Shown here one piece after another: positions 16,930 to 24,396 of a stretch of DNA of 42,589 nucleotides; within the stretch, counting starts at the first letter, position 1, and every line of letters begins with the position of its first letter. Origin of the DNA: Deltaproteobacteria bacterium RIFOXYD12_FULL_56_24 (GTDB lineage: Bacteria; Desulfobacterota; Desulfobulbia; Desulfobulbales; Desulfurivibrionaceae); NCBI GenBank assembly GCA_001799285.1, contig MGTD01000020.1:1-42589 (forward strand), given 5' to 3'. The notes under the pieces are model-generated. The model saw nothing but the letters and a program-made list of their open reading frames with translations. It was not told where the DNA came from and searched no databases. Made by a program: the position numbers and the translations under genes.

Positions 16930-17667
16930 TCAGCGGATTTCGTCGCTGTCCACATAGGCATAGGCACTGTGCTTGTGGATGGACTCAAAACTTTCCACAC
17001 TCACGGAAAACCAGGTGATGGCCGGATGGGCCATGGCTTGTTCCGCCACCTTGCGTACCGCGTCTTCGACGAACATCGGGTTGTTGTAAGCCTTTTCCGT
17101 CACATATTTCTCATCCGGCCTTTTCAAAAGGGAATAGACCTCGCAGGAACCGCCCGCCTCGGCCATGGAGATGAGCTCTTCCATCCAGATGAAGCCTGAA
17201 TACTTGACGGTGAGGTTTACCTCGCCCCGCTGGTTGTGTGCCCCGCAATCGCTGATTTCCCTGGAGCAGGGGCAGAGGGTGGTCACCGGCACCCAGACTG
17301 CCAGAACGAAATCCTCATCCCGGCCAAGGCCGCCGGTGAACCGGCAGGTATATTCCATGAGCCCGGCCGTGCCGGTGACTGGCGCTATTTTTTCCAAAAA
17401 ATATGGAAAGGTCATTTCCACATGGGCCGATTCGGCCCGCAACTCTTCCTTCACCTCGGCCAGCAGGTTTCGAAAGATCCGGTTGCTCATCTCGTCCTGG
17501 TAGGTGTTGAGAACCTTGATGAAGGTGGAGACGCAGGACTCCCGGTATTGGCGTGGCAGACTGACCTGCAGGCTGATGCTGGCCACGGTCTCCTGGATGC
17601 CCCCGGATTTTTCGCGCACCCGCACCGGATAACGGATATCTTTTATGCCGACGGTATTGAGTTTCAT
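16930..17667 (-). CDS. folE2: GTP cyclohydrolase FolE2
   Basis: The zinc- or other-metal-dependent type IB enzyme that converts GTP to dihydroneopterin triphosphate for folate and queuosine. It has PVTTLCPCSREISDCGAHNQRG with the metal-binding cysteine, VEMTFPYFLEKIAPVTG, and MFVEDAVRKVAEQAM near the C-terminus. The frame is open to 18336, but that extension overlaps the plus-strand S4 gene. I start at ATG 17667 (MKLNTVGIKDIRYPV), giving 245 residues. No Shine-Dalgarno sequence is visible there, and the N-terminal DTQ-like stretch of many homologues is missing. Confidence 0.92.
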   Translation of the reverse strand: MKLNTVGIKDIRYPVRVREKSGGIQETVASISLQVSLPRQYRESCVSTFIKVLNTYQDEMSNRIFRNLLAEVKEELRAESAHVEMTFPYFLEKIAPVTGTAGLMEYTCRFTGGLGRDEDFVLAVWVPVTTLCPCSREISDCGAHNQRGEVNLTVKYSGFIWMEELISMAEAGGSCEVYSLLKRPDEKYVTEKAYNNPMFVEDAVRKVAEQAMAHPAITWFSVSVESFESIHKHSAYAYVDSDEIR

Positions 17668-17799
17668 GATGCAGATATATACACCATTTGCGTGCGTGCG
17701 GAAAGTGGGAAACGGGGAGAGGGCCGGGCTGTGGATGGGCCTTGGCCGGAGGGCGCGAACTGTGGTAGGCTGGAGTGTGCAGGGGAGGCGGATCGAACG

Positions 17800-18192
17800 A
17801 TGAGTGAGGAGATTCAGGTCCGGCTGGACAAATGGCTGTGGGCCGCCCGTTTTTTCAAGACCCGCGCCCAGGCCTCCCAAGCGGTGGCCGGGGGCAAGGT
17901 TCAGGTGGGTGGCCAACGGGTAAAGCCCTCCCGACTGGTGGCGGTGGGCGATGGGCTGCAGATCCAGAAGGAGCAGGATGAATTTGTCATAGTTGTCCGG
18001 GCTCTCAGCAGCCAGCGGCGGGGCGCGCCGGAGGCGCAGCTGCTCTATGAAGAGACCCCGGAGAGCATCGCGGCCCGTCTCCAGGCCAGGGAGGCCCGGC
18101 GGCTCTTGCGCATTGTTGGCGCCGCGCCGCCGGGCCGGCCTGGCAAGCGGGACCGGAGGTTGATCAGGAAGTTTACCAAGAAGGATTTGTAG
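17800..18192 (+). CDS. hslR: S4-domain RNA-binding protein, Hsp15 type
   Basis: A 130-residue basic protein with an S4 domain (VRLDKWLWAARFFKTR, SQAVAGGKVQVGGQRVKPSRLV) followed by an Arg-rich tail (GRPGKRDRRLIRKFTKKDL). E. coli Hsp15 binds 50S subunits carrying stalled nascent chains; this has the same layout. GGGGAGG lies upstream of the ATG. It is divergent from folE2, with starts about 130 bases apart. Confidence 0.88.
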   Translation: MSEEIQVRLDKWLWAARFFKTRAQASQAVAGGKVQVGGQRVKPSRLVAVGDGLQIQKEQDEFVIVVRALSSQRRGAPEAQLLYEETPESIAARLQAREARRLLRIVGAAPPGRPGKRDRRLIRKFTKKDL

Positions 18193-18234
18193 GGTGCCGA
18201 GCTGGCCGATTTTTTTCGCCGGACCATCTGTTTG

Positions 18235-18260
18235 CTTTGCGTCTTCGCCTCTTTGCGTTA
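18235..18260. repeat. Short repeat of a widespread type (CTTTGCGTCTTCGCCTCTTTGCGTTA region)
   Basis: The 26-base segment with CTTTGCGTC and CTTTGCGTTA resembles a repeat recalled from intergenic regions of many unrelated bacteria. Recognition is from memory only. It lies in the 230-base hslR-purH spacer. Confidence 0.45.
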
Positions 18261-18318
18261 CAGTGTCGAGGCAAGGTTGACGGGTTCGTATCAACTCGAA
18301 ACTTGCTTCAAACAGGTG

Positions 18319-18386
18319 CTTCGACAAGCTCAGCATAAACGGAATATGCGTTAAGGAAATGTCCGTTCGCCCTGAGCCTGTCGAAG
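18319..18386. repeat. REP-like inverted pair
   Basis: CTTCGACAAGCTCAG (18319-18333) and CTGAGCCTGTCGAAG (18372-18386) are inverted with two mismatches. Inside, GCATA/TATGC (18334-18349) and AACGGA/TCCGTT also pair. The arms match a REP-type sequence seen between genes in many bacteria. It lies 35 bases before the purH-N start. Confidence 0.8.
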
Positions 18387-18421
18387 GGTAGTTATTTTGA
18401 GATGAAATTCAGGAGAAGATC

Positions 18422-19036
18422 ATGAGAAAGATAGAACGGGCATTGATCAGTCTGACCGATAAATCCGGGATCGAGGGATTCGCCCGGGAGCTTGAGCAGC
18501 TGGGGATCGAGATCCTCTCCACCGGCGGTACGGCTAAAAAGATGCGGGATAACGGGATCAAGGTCAAGGATGTTTCCGAATTTACCGGTTTCCCGGAGAT
18601 GCTCGACGGCCGGGTCAAGACCTTGCACCCCAAGGTGCATGGCGGCATCCTGGCCCAGAAGGGCAACCCGGACCATGTGCGGCAGATGGCCGAGCATGGC
18701 ATTCAGGCCATCGACATGGTGGCGGTCAATCTTTACGCCTTTGAGAAAACCGTGGCCAATCCGGCCTGCACTTTGGGGGAGGCCATTGAAAACATCGACA
18801 TCGGCGGTCCCACCATGCTGCGCTCAAGTGCCAAGAATTTTCAGGATGTCACCGTGATTGTCGACCCGGCCGATTATCCGCAGGTGCTGACCGAGATCAA
18901 GGCCACGGGCAACACCACCCTCAAGACCCGTTTCCGCCTGGCGGTAAAGGTTTTTGCCCTGACCAGCAGCTACGACACCGCCATCGTCAACTGGCTGAAT
19001 ACCGTGGATGTCGAAGCCAATCCCTATTTCAAGTAG
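18422..19036 (+). CDS. purH: IMP cyclohydrolase (stand-alone PurH N-terminal domain)
   Basis: Closes the purine ring, FAICAR to IMP. The 204 residues cover the MGS-like cyclohydrolase domain only: [62 protein letters not shown], and end ANPYFK. Normal PurH continues with a 300-residue AICAR transformylase domain, which is absent; a true stop and an adjacent purN show this is a naturally short gene rather than a frameshift. The transformylase step must be encoded elsewhere. GGAGAAGATC precedes the ATG. Confidence 0.92.
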   Translation: MRKIERALISLTDKSGIEGFARELEQLGIEILSTGGTAKKMRDNGIKVKDVSEFTGFPEMLDGRVKTLHPKVHGGILAQKGNPDHVRQMAEHGIQAIDMVAVNLYAFEKTVANPACTLGEAIENIDIGGPTMLRSSAKNFQDVTVIVDPADYPQVLTEIKATGNTTLKTRFRLAVKVFALTSSYDTAIVNWLNTVDVEANPYFK

Positions 19037-19045
19037 GTGGCGCCA

Positions 19046-19612
19046 ATGAAGATGGCGGTATTGCTCTCCGGCTCCGGCCGGACTCTCGATAATTTTCATG
19101 CGCGGATTGCGGCCGGTTCTATGCAGGGGAGCATAGAGGTGGTCATTGCCAACCTGCCCGACGCCCTCGGCTTGACCAAGGCCAGGAAGTACGGCTATCC
19201 GGCCTTTTTTGCCCAGGATAATGGGGCCATCAACGCGATTCTGCATGAGTACGGGATCGAGCTGGTACTGCTGGCCGGATATTTGAAGCTTTATCAGCCT
19301 CCGGTCAACTTGCAACGGGCAGTGCTCAATATCCACCCTTCCCTGATCCCTTCCTTTTGCGGGGCTGGGATGTACGGCATGCGGGTACACCGGGCTGTCA
19401 AGGCGCGGGGGGGCAAGGTGAGCGGCTGCACGGTCCACTTTGCCAATGAGGTGTATGACGAAGGGCCGATTGTGGTCCAGCAATGCGTGGCCGTTGACGA
19501 TAACGACACGCCCGATGATATCGCGGCCCGGGTTTTTGCCGCGGAATGCGAAGCCTATCCAGAGGCGATCAACATGGTGGTGGCCCGGGGTATCGATTCT
19601 TTCTGGCCGTAA
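19046..19612 (+). CDS. purN: Phosphoribosylglycinamide formyltransferase
   Basis: Third step of purine synthesis, formyl transfer from 10-formyl-THF to GAR. The 188 residues show VLLSGSGRTLDNF (phosphate loop), the catalytic pair Asn95 and His97 in NIHPSLIPSF, and Asp138 in VYDEGPIVVQQ. TAGGTGG lies before ATG 19046; GTG 19037, directly after the purH-N stop, is an alternative. The gene is nearly fused to purH-N, so both are translated from one purine transcript. Confidence 0.93.
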   Translation: MKMAVLLSGSGRTLDNFHARIAAGSMQGSIEVVIANLPDALGLTKARKYGYPAFFAQDNGAINAILHEYGIELVLLAGYLKLYQPPVNLQRAVLNIHPSLIPSFCGAGMYGMRVHRAVKARGGKVSGCTVHFANEVYDEGPIVVQQCVAVDDNDTPDDIAARVFAAECEAYPEAINMVVARGIDSFWP

Positions 19613-19650
19613 TCAGGCGGTTGACATCCTTTAATTTCGGAGGTGAAAAG

Positions 19651-20184
19651 ATGGAAAAACGGATCATGTCGGCCGAGGATATAGACCGATCCTTGCACCG
19701 GATCGCCCTGCAGATCGTGGAAAACAACCACGGGGTTGCCAATCTGGCCATAATCGGCATTCATACCGGCGGGGTTTTTCTCGCTGACCGGATTCAGAAG
19801 CTGATTCAGGACCGGGAAAAAATTGTGCTGCCCACCGGCACCCTGGACATCACGCTCTACCGGGATGACTGGAGCCTGGCCAGCCAGAATCCCATCGTCA
19901 AGAAAACCAGCATCGCCTTTCCCATGGAGGAGATGGTCGTGGTCCTGGTGGATGATGTCATTTTCACCGGTCGCACCATCCGGGCTGCCATGGATGCCCT
20001 GATGGACATCGGCCGGCCGCAGTGCATCCAGCTGGCCGTTTTGGTTGACCGGGGTGGGCGGGAGTTGCCGGTCCAGCCCGACTATGTGGGCATGGACATC
20101 CCAGTAAAAGCCGATGAACATGTGCATGTTCGTCTTGCCGAAAAGAGCGGGGCCGACGAAATCGTGCTTGTCGGCCGGAATTAG
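19651..20184 (+). CDS. pyrR: Bifunctional pyr operon regulator / uracil phosphoribosyltransferase
   Basis: A 177-residue type I phosphoribosyltransferase with IIGIHTGGVFLADRI, the PyrR signature LPTGTLDITLYRDDWS and the PRPP loop VVLVDDVIFTGRT. In Gram-positives it binds pyr mRNA with UMP; in Gram-negatives the role is often only UPRTase. No pyr gene or PyrR-binding loop is seen nearby, and it follows purN by 38 bases, so a pyr attenuation role is not supported here. Start is fixed by GGAGGTGAAAAG. Confidence 0.93.
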   Translation: MEKRIMSAEDIDRSLHRIALQIVENNHGVANLAIIGIHTGGVFLADRIQKLIQDREKIVLPTGTLDITLYRDDWSLASQNPIVKKTSIAFPMEEMVVVLVDDVIFTGRTIRAAMDALMDIGRPQCIQLAVLVDRGGRELPVQPDYVGMDIPVKADEHVHVRLAEKSGADEIVLVGRN

Positions 20185-20268
20185 TTTGCTTTCGCGTCAA
20201 CCCCAGGGAGAGGATTTTTTTTGTAATTCAGGAAGTGGTGCGGGACGCTCTTGTTGCTCGGGGGGATC

Positions 20269-21669
20269 ATGAGTAAGGAAACCCATTCAGACACGGACTT
20301 GCAGCAAATCAGGCTGCGGATCAAGGAAAAGCAGCGGAGCTACGCGAGCTATAACCTAAGCCCTGCCCAGAATGATCTGTTGCGCACCTTTTTCGATCTT
20401 GCCCAGGAGTTCGACTCCAACGAGGATTTTTACAGGGTTTGCGTGGCGGCCCTCTTCGAGTTTCTCGGCCTGCATAGCCGGCTTTATCTTTTTGATAAGG
20501 AGCAGGAGAAACTGGGGCTTGTCTGCGAAAGCCGAAAGGGACTGTTGCTGAAACCGCTTGCCGCCCCGGACCATGTGCGGTTGAGCTTTAAAAGTTACGA
20601 GAGCGAGCATTCATTTTTGGTGCCGATTCATCGCAAACCATCCCACGACACGCAGGACAGCGAGAGGCAATCGTTCAATCCTCAGATACTGGGGGTTCTT
20701 GAAGTATATCCCCTTGAAAAAATCTCCCAGGCCGATCGGTTTTTTCTGCGCAAATATACGAACCGTATCGGCTACAATCTTCATAACCGTTTGATTGCGC
20801 ACGAGAATATCAAGCATCTTCAGTTTATCAACAATCTGGTGATGGACATTGAACACAACGTCATCACCCCCAACATGTATTTTAAACATCTGTTCAATCA
20901 ACTTAAAGCCATGATCGAGGATATTGCCGAGCTGGAGAAACTCCTTGCCGGATTTAATGCCGCTCCGGCTGTGCCAGGTGTGAGCGTTGAACTGGTGGCC
21001 GGCAAGGTGAGCGACCTGCACCGGGGCCTGCTTGAGAATCATCGGGAGTTGCTGGAGCATCATGCCAACTACAGCCTTTTCCTGGAGAGTCTGTTCCGGC
21101 GGGATCACTTTGCCCAGGGTCGTTTTGTTCTGCGTCTGAGGAAATGCGCCATTGATCGGGAGATTGTTTCTCCGCAGCTGGACCATTTTTTGAGCAGATT
21201 CGGGGCTCGGGGGATTGCGGTGGAAAAGCCCGAGGATATGCAGGAGGAAGAAATTTTCCTGCGGGTGGATGTGGGACTGCTCTCACAGGTCTATGCCAAT
21301 CTTTTTTCCAATGCGGTTAAGTATACTGGGGAAATAACGAATCGGAAAGGGAAGATCAGAAAGGCCATGGCCTATGGCCGCGAAGTGCTCGCCGATTATT
21401 TTGGCCCTGGCAAGCCTGGGGTAAAGTTCAATGTTTTCACCACCGGAGAGCACCTTTCCAAGGTTGAGGCGAAGACGGTTTTTAGCGAAGGCGTCCGTGG
21501 AGAACGGGGTAAGTCTCGGCCCGGAACCGGACATGGCCTGACTTTTGTTAAGCAGGTGGTGGAGATTCATGGCGGTGTGGCAGGTTACGAGGCCACGGAA
21601 GAGGGGAACAACTTTTATTTCATCCTGCCTCTGCCGGAACCGGACAGCCTCACCGTTGCCCAGGCTTGA
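20269..21669 (+). CDS. Cytoplasmic sensor histidine kinase (GAF-like, HATPase)
   Basis: A 466-residue protein without membrane segments. Residues about 40-190 look like a GAF domain (FYRVCVAALFEFLGLHSRLYLFD, LGVLEVYPLEKISQADRFFL). The probable phosphoacceptor is His196 in an unusual box, MDIEHNVITPNMYF. The ATPase part has VYANLFSNAVKYTG (N box), KFNVFTTGEHL in place of a standard G1 box, and GTGHGLTFVKQVVEIHGG (G2). No response regulator gene is adjacent, so its partner is unknown. ATG 20269 is preceded by GGGGGG. Repeat copy C starts 25 bases after the stop. Confidence 0.82.
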   Translation: MSKETHSDTDLQQIRLRIKEKQRSYASYNLSPAQNDLLRTFFDLAQEFDSNEDFYRVCVAALFEFLGLHSRLYLFDKEQEKLGLVCESRKGLLLKPLAAPDHVRLSFKSYESEHSFLVPIHRKPSHDTQDSERQSFNPQILGVLEVYPLEKISQADRFFLRKYTNRIGYNLHNRLIAHENIKHLQFINNLVMDIEHNVITPNMYFKHLFNQLKAMIEDIAELEKLLAGFNAAPAVPGVSVELVAGKVSDLHRGLLENHRELLEHHANYSLFLESLFRRDHFAQGRFVLRLRKCAIDREIVSPQLDHFLSRFGARGIAVEKPEDMQEEEIFLRVDVGLLSQVYANLFSNAVKYTGEITNRKGKIRKAMAYGREVLADYFGPGKPGVKFNVFTTGEHLSKVEAKTVFSEGVRGERGKSRPGTGHGLTFVKQVVEIHGGVAGYEATEEGNNFYFILPLPEPDSLTVAQA

Positions 21670-21693
21670 AGCGGAATTGCCGAGTCATGTTCC

Positions 21694-21855
21694 GTAAACG
21701 TTCACCGGGCACCTCATCTGCGTTATCGGCACTGCTGCCGATGATTGACAGTCAGCGGCCTGCTCATGTGCGACTTGCACACTTCGCAGGCCGCTTTGTC
21801 GGACACTCCTGCCGACGACTGACACGCGCATCTGGGGCACCCGGTAAACGTTTAC
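21694..21855. repeat. Fold-back element copy C (162 bp)
   Basis: Ends GTAAACGTTCACCGGG (21694-21709) and CCCGGTAAACGTTTAC (21840-21855) pair with one mismatch. In reverse orientation it aligns with copies A and B: GATGCGCGTGTCA, a TGTCGGCA-type hairpin and the GCGGCCTGC/GCAGGCCGC hairpin with TGTGC/GCACA tip. It carries an extra hairpin, ATCGGCA/TGCCGAT (near 21733-21750), absent from A and B. Confidence 0.88.
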
Positions 21856-21900
21856 AGTCCGGTGAAATTTGCACGTTCAACGATACTGGTGAACGATTAC
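21856..21900. repeat. Half-module of the fold-back repeat, right of copy C
   Basis: Read on the minus strand it runs GTAATCGTTCACCAG ... CAAATTTCA ... ACT and then copy C, the same order and side as the half-module beside copy B. It ends one base before the rhomboid ATG. Confidence 0.75.
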
Positions 21901-21901
21901 T

Positions 21902-22600
21902 ATGTTCCCCCTAAAAGATGATATTCCCTCCCGTCATTTCCCGGTAGTCAATCTCTGGCTCATCATCGTCAATATCCTCTGCTTTGTCTATCAGTCGAGT
22001 CTTGGCCCGGAACTGGAAGGGTTCATCATCACCCATGGTTTTGTCCCGGTTCGCTTTGCCGCCGAACAGGCGGGAAACGTTAGCTCTCTTGGCAGTTACC
22101 TGCCGATTTTCAGCGCCATGTTTCTCCATGGCGGCTTGCTGCATCTCTTTTCCAATCTGTGGATGCTGTGGATTTTTGGCTATAACGTGGAAGGCCGAAT
22201 GGGGCCTGGCCGCTATCTGCTCTTTTATCTTCTCTGCGGGGTAGCCGCAGCCCTTGCCCAGTTCTGGGCCAACCCCCAGGCCCAGGTGCCGATGATCGGG
22301 GCGAGCGGCGCCATTGCCGGGGTGCTGGGCGCCTATTTTCTTCTCTATCCCCGCGCCCGGATTCTTACTTTTATCCCGGTGTTCATCCTTTTTTATCTGG
22401 TGGAAATTCCGGCCTACTTTTTTATCGGCGTCTGGTTTCTCATGCAGTTTCTGCAAGGCGCCGCCCAACAGGCTGCGGTGGGGTTGGGCGAAGGCGGAGT
22501 GGCATGGTGGGCCCACGTCGGCGGCTTTGTGGCAGGAGTATGTCTGTTGTATTTTTTTAAACGAAGCCCTGGGGAAAAGTCGAGGCAAGTTTTATTGTAG
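21902..22600 (+). CDS. Rhomboid family intramembrane serine protease
   Basis: A 232-residue inner-membrane protein with about seven hydrophobic segments. Catalytic Ser135 lies in MIGASGAIAG and His205 in WWAHVGGFVAG; HGGLLHLFSNLWMLWIFG is the conserved HxxxN region. Substrates are not predictable from sequence. The ribosome site before ATG 21902 is poor (TGGTGA about 13 bases upstream) because the repeat half-module occupies the leader, which may limit or control its translation. It converges with trxB, 17 bases between stops. Confidence 0.92.
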   Translation: MFPLKDDIPSRHFPVVNLWLIIVNILCFVYQSSLGPELEGFIITHGFVPVRFAAEQAGNVSSLGSYLPIFSAMFLHGGLLHLFSNLWMLWIFGYNVEGRMGPGRYLLFYLLCGVAAALAQFWANPQAQVPMIGASGAIAGVLGAYFLLYPRARILTFIPVFILFYLVEIPAYFFIGVWFLMQFLQGAAQQAAVGLGEGGVAWWAHVGGFVAGVCLLYFFKRSPGEKSRQVLL

Positions 22601-22617
22601 CCTGGACTATGGATGTC

Positions 22618-23565
22618 TTATTGGCCATAACCGCTTTTCTTGTGCTCGACATAATGGGCCGCGGCCAGAGCCGCAGTGCAGCCATCCGCTGCGGCAGTGA
22701 CTATCTGTTTGGCGTATTTTTCCTTCAGATCGCCAATGGCAAAGATGCCCGAGGTGCTGGTTTCGCATTTGTCATCGGTAATCACATAGCCGTTGGCATT
22801 CATCCTGGTGCCCGCCGGCACCAGGGAATTGTTCGGTTCAAAACCAATAAAGATGAATACTCCGTCGGTGGCCAGGATGGAGATTGCCCCGTCCAGGGTA
22901 TTTTTGGTGGTCACTGCGTTCACCCCCTGCTCATCCGCCTGAATCTCTGCAAGAACCGTGTTCCAGAGCACGGTGATCCGCTTTTCATTCAGCACCCTTT
23001 TTTGCAGGATCATCCCGCCCCGGAAGGCGTCCCTTCGGTGAGCAATATAGACTCGCCTGGCGAGTTTGGCCAGATACAGGGATTCTTCCAGGGCGCTGTC
23101 GCCTCCGCCCACCACCACCACGGTTTTGTCGCGGAAAAAGAAGCCGTCGCATACGGCGCAGTAGGAAACCCCCCGGCCATAATAGCGGTCTTCCCCAGGA
23201 ACCCCAAGTTTTCGCGGGCTGCCGCCGGTGGCAAGAATAACTGCGTGGGTTGATAAGCTTTCCCCGTTATCCAAAATGACGGTATGGTGGTCAAGCCCCG
23301 GCTCAACACCAACAACCTCGCGATTCATCATCTCAAGGCCATAGGCGGCGGCATGCCGGGAAAATTGCAGGGCTAGATCCGAGCCGCTGATTTTTTCTGT
23401 GCCGGGCCAGTTTTCGACCTCGCCGGTATTGTTCAACTGCCCGCCGGGGATGCCTTTTTCGATGAGCACTGTCTTCAGGGCGGCCCGTTGGGCATAGATC
23501 CCTGCGGTATAGCCGCCTGGCCCGCCGCCGATGATGATAAGGTCCTGGTGCGCTTTCTTGCTCAT
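22618..23565 (-). CDS. trxB: Thioredoxin reductase
   Basis: A 315-residue FAD/NADPH enzyme that reduces thioredoxin in the cytoplasm. FAD site GGGPGG (13-18), redox pair Cys136/Cys139 in YCAVCDG, NADPH loop VVVGGGDSALEE, and the C-terminal GIFAIGDLKEKYAKQIVTAAADG. The start is supported by AGGAG upstream on the minus strand. Length and motifs are standard. Confidence 0.96.
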   Translation of the reverse strand: MSKKAHQDLIIIGGGPGGYTAGIYAQRAALKTVLIEKGIPGGQLNNTGEVENWPGTEKISGSDLALQFSRHAAAYGLEMMNREVVGVEPGLDHHTVILDNGESLSTHAVILATGGSPRKLGVPGEDRYYGRGVSYCAVCDGFFFRDKTVVVVGGGDSALEESLYLAKLARRVYIAHRRDAFRGGMILQKRVLNEKRITVLWNTVLAEIQADEQGVNAVTTKNTLDGAISILATDGVFIFIGFEPNNSLVPAGTRMNANGYVITDDKCETSTSGIFAIGDLKEKYAKQIVTAAADGCTAALAAAHYVEHKKSGYGQ

Positions 23566-23731
23566 AGAGAACTCCTGTGCAGATGGGGTTGGGAATATTT
23601 TATTATACTGTAAATATGGCGGTGATCAAGGAAGTTACTGATCCTGTTGGCGATGGGGATCGACTTTGGTATGATAGGTTGCCGGGATTTTCTTCCCGTG
23701 GCGGGCGAGAGAAAAAATACGGAGGTTGCTA

Positions 23732-23998
23732 GTGTTGTTGAATGACTGCAAGCAAAAGGTCGAGCTGGCTTATCCCTGTCCGTGGGTCTACAAGATCATC
23801 GGTCGGGATCAGGAGGAGCTGCGGGCGGCCATCGTCGAGGTTGTCCAGGCGCGGGAATGTCTGGTCTCCCAGTCCAATTCGAGCAGCGGCGGCAAGTATC
23901 TCTGTCTGGACGTGGAACTTGTCGTGGTCAGCGCCGAGGATCGGGAGGCCCAGCACCTTGCCTTCAAGGGGCATCCGGCGGTACTCCTGGTGCTGTAG
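23732..23998 (+). CDS. DUF493 (YbeD-like) family protein
   Basis: An 88-residue protein of the DUF493 ferredoxin-like fold: VELAYPCPWVYKIIGRD, a central helix AAIVEVV, and GGKYLCLDVELVVVSAEDR, then HPAVLLVL. The E. coli member is implicated in lipoate/lipoyltransferase regulation, but the general role is unknown. Start GTG 23732 has GGAGG six bases upstream; a TTG at 23726 would lie within that site. It is a single gene, convergent with copZ. Confidence 0.85.
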   Translation: MLLNDCKQKVELAYPCPWVYKIIGRDQEELRAAIVEVVQARECLVSQSNSSSGGKYLCLDVELVVVSAEDREAQHLAFKGHPAVLLVL

Positions 23999-24061
23999 GC
24001 CGCTGGCCGGGAAGGAGTTCCTTCTTGCTGCGCCGCAACAGTCCGGGGGCGCGGTCTGTTT

Positions 24062-24262
24062 TTATTCCACCACCTCGAAGCCGATGGCGGCGATGGCTTG
24101 TTTGATGGCGGCTATCGGCACCTCTTGGTTCTGCTTGAAGGTGGCTTCGTTTTTTTCGAGGGAGATGTTCACCTCGCTGATGCCGTCGATGGCGTTGAGC
24201 GCCGAAGTGACCGAGGCCACGCAGTGGCCGCAGCGCATACCCTTGATCTGGATGGTTGGCAT
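24062..24262 (-). CDS. copZ: Copper chaperone (heavy-metal-associated domain)
   Basis: A 66-residue single HMA domain with the metal-binding pair in IKGMRCGHCVASV and the typical ending AIAAIGFEVVE. It probably carries Cu(I) in the cytoplasm to the adjacent, divergent ATPase CopA. AAGGAG precedes the ATG on the minus strand. The 134-base divergent spacer to copA is AT-rich and should hold both promoters; no clear CueR or CsoR operator was recognised. Confidence 0.92.
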   Translation of the reverse strand: MPTIQIKGMRCGHCVASVTSALNAIDGISEVNISLEKNEATFKQNQEVPIAAIKQAIAAIGFEVVE

Positions 24263-24396
24263 GGGAAACTCCTTTGTCGGGGTTTGTGGTTGAATGCTGT
24301 AAAGGATTATATTAAAAGCTGAATTATGATCGGGCGCAATATTTTTTATCCGATAAAAAAATACCGTGAAAGAGCAGGACAAGCAAGGGAGTATCC

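Noticed and set aside
17668-18336. Long N-terminal extension of FolE2
   Set aside because: Upstream of ATG 17667 the frame runs antisense to the S4-domain gene, and the translation there is Arg/Pro/Leu-rich and unlike FolE2.
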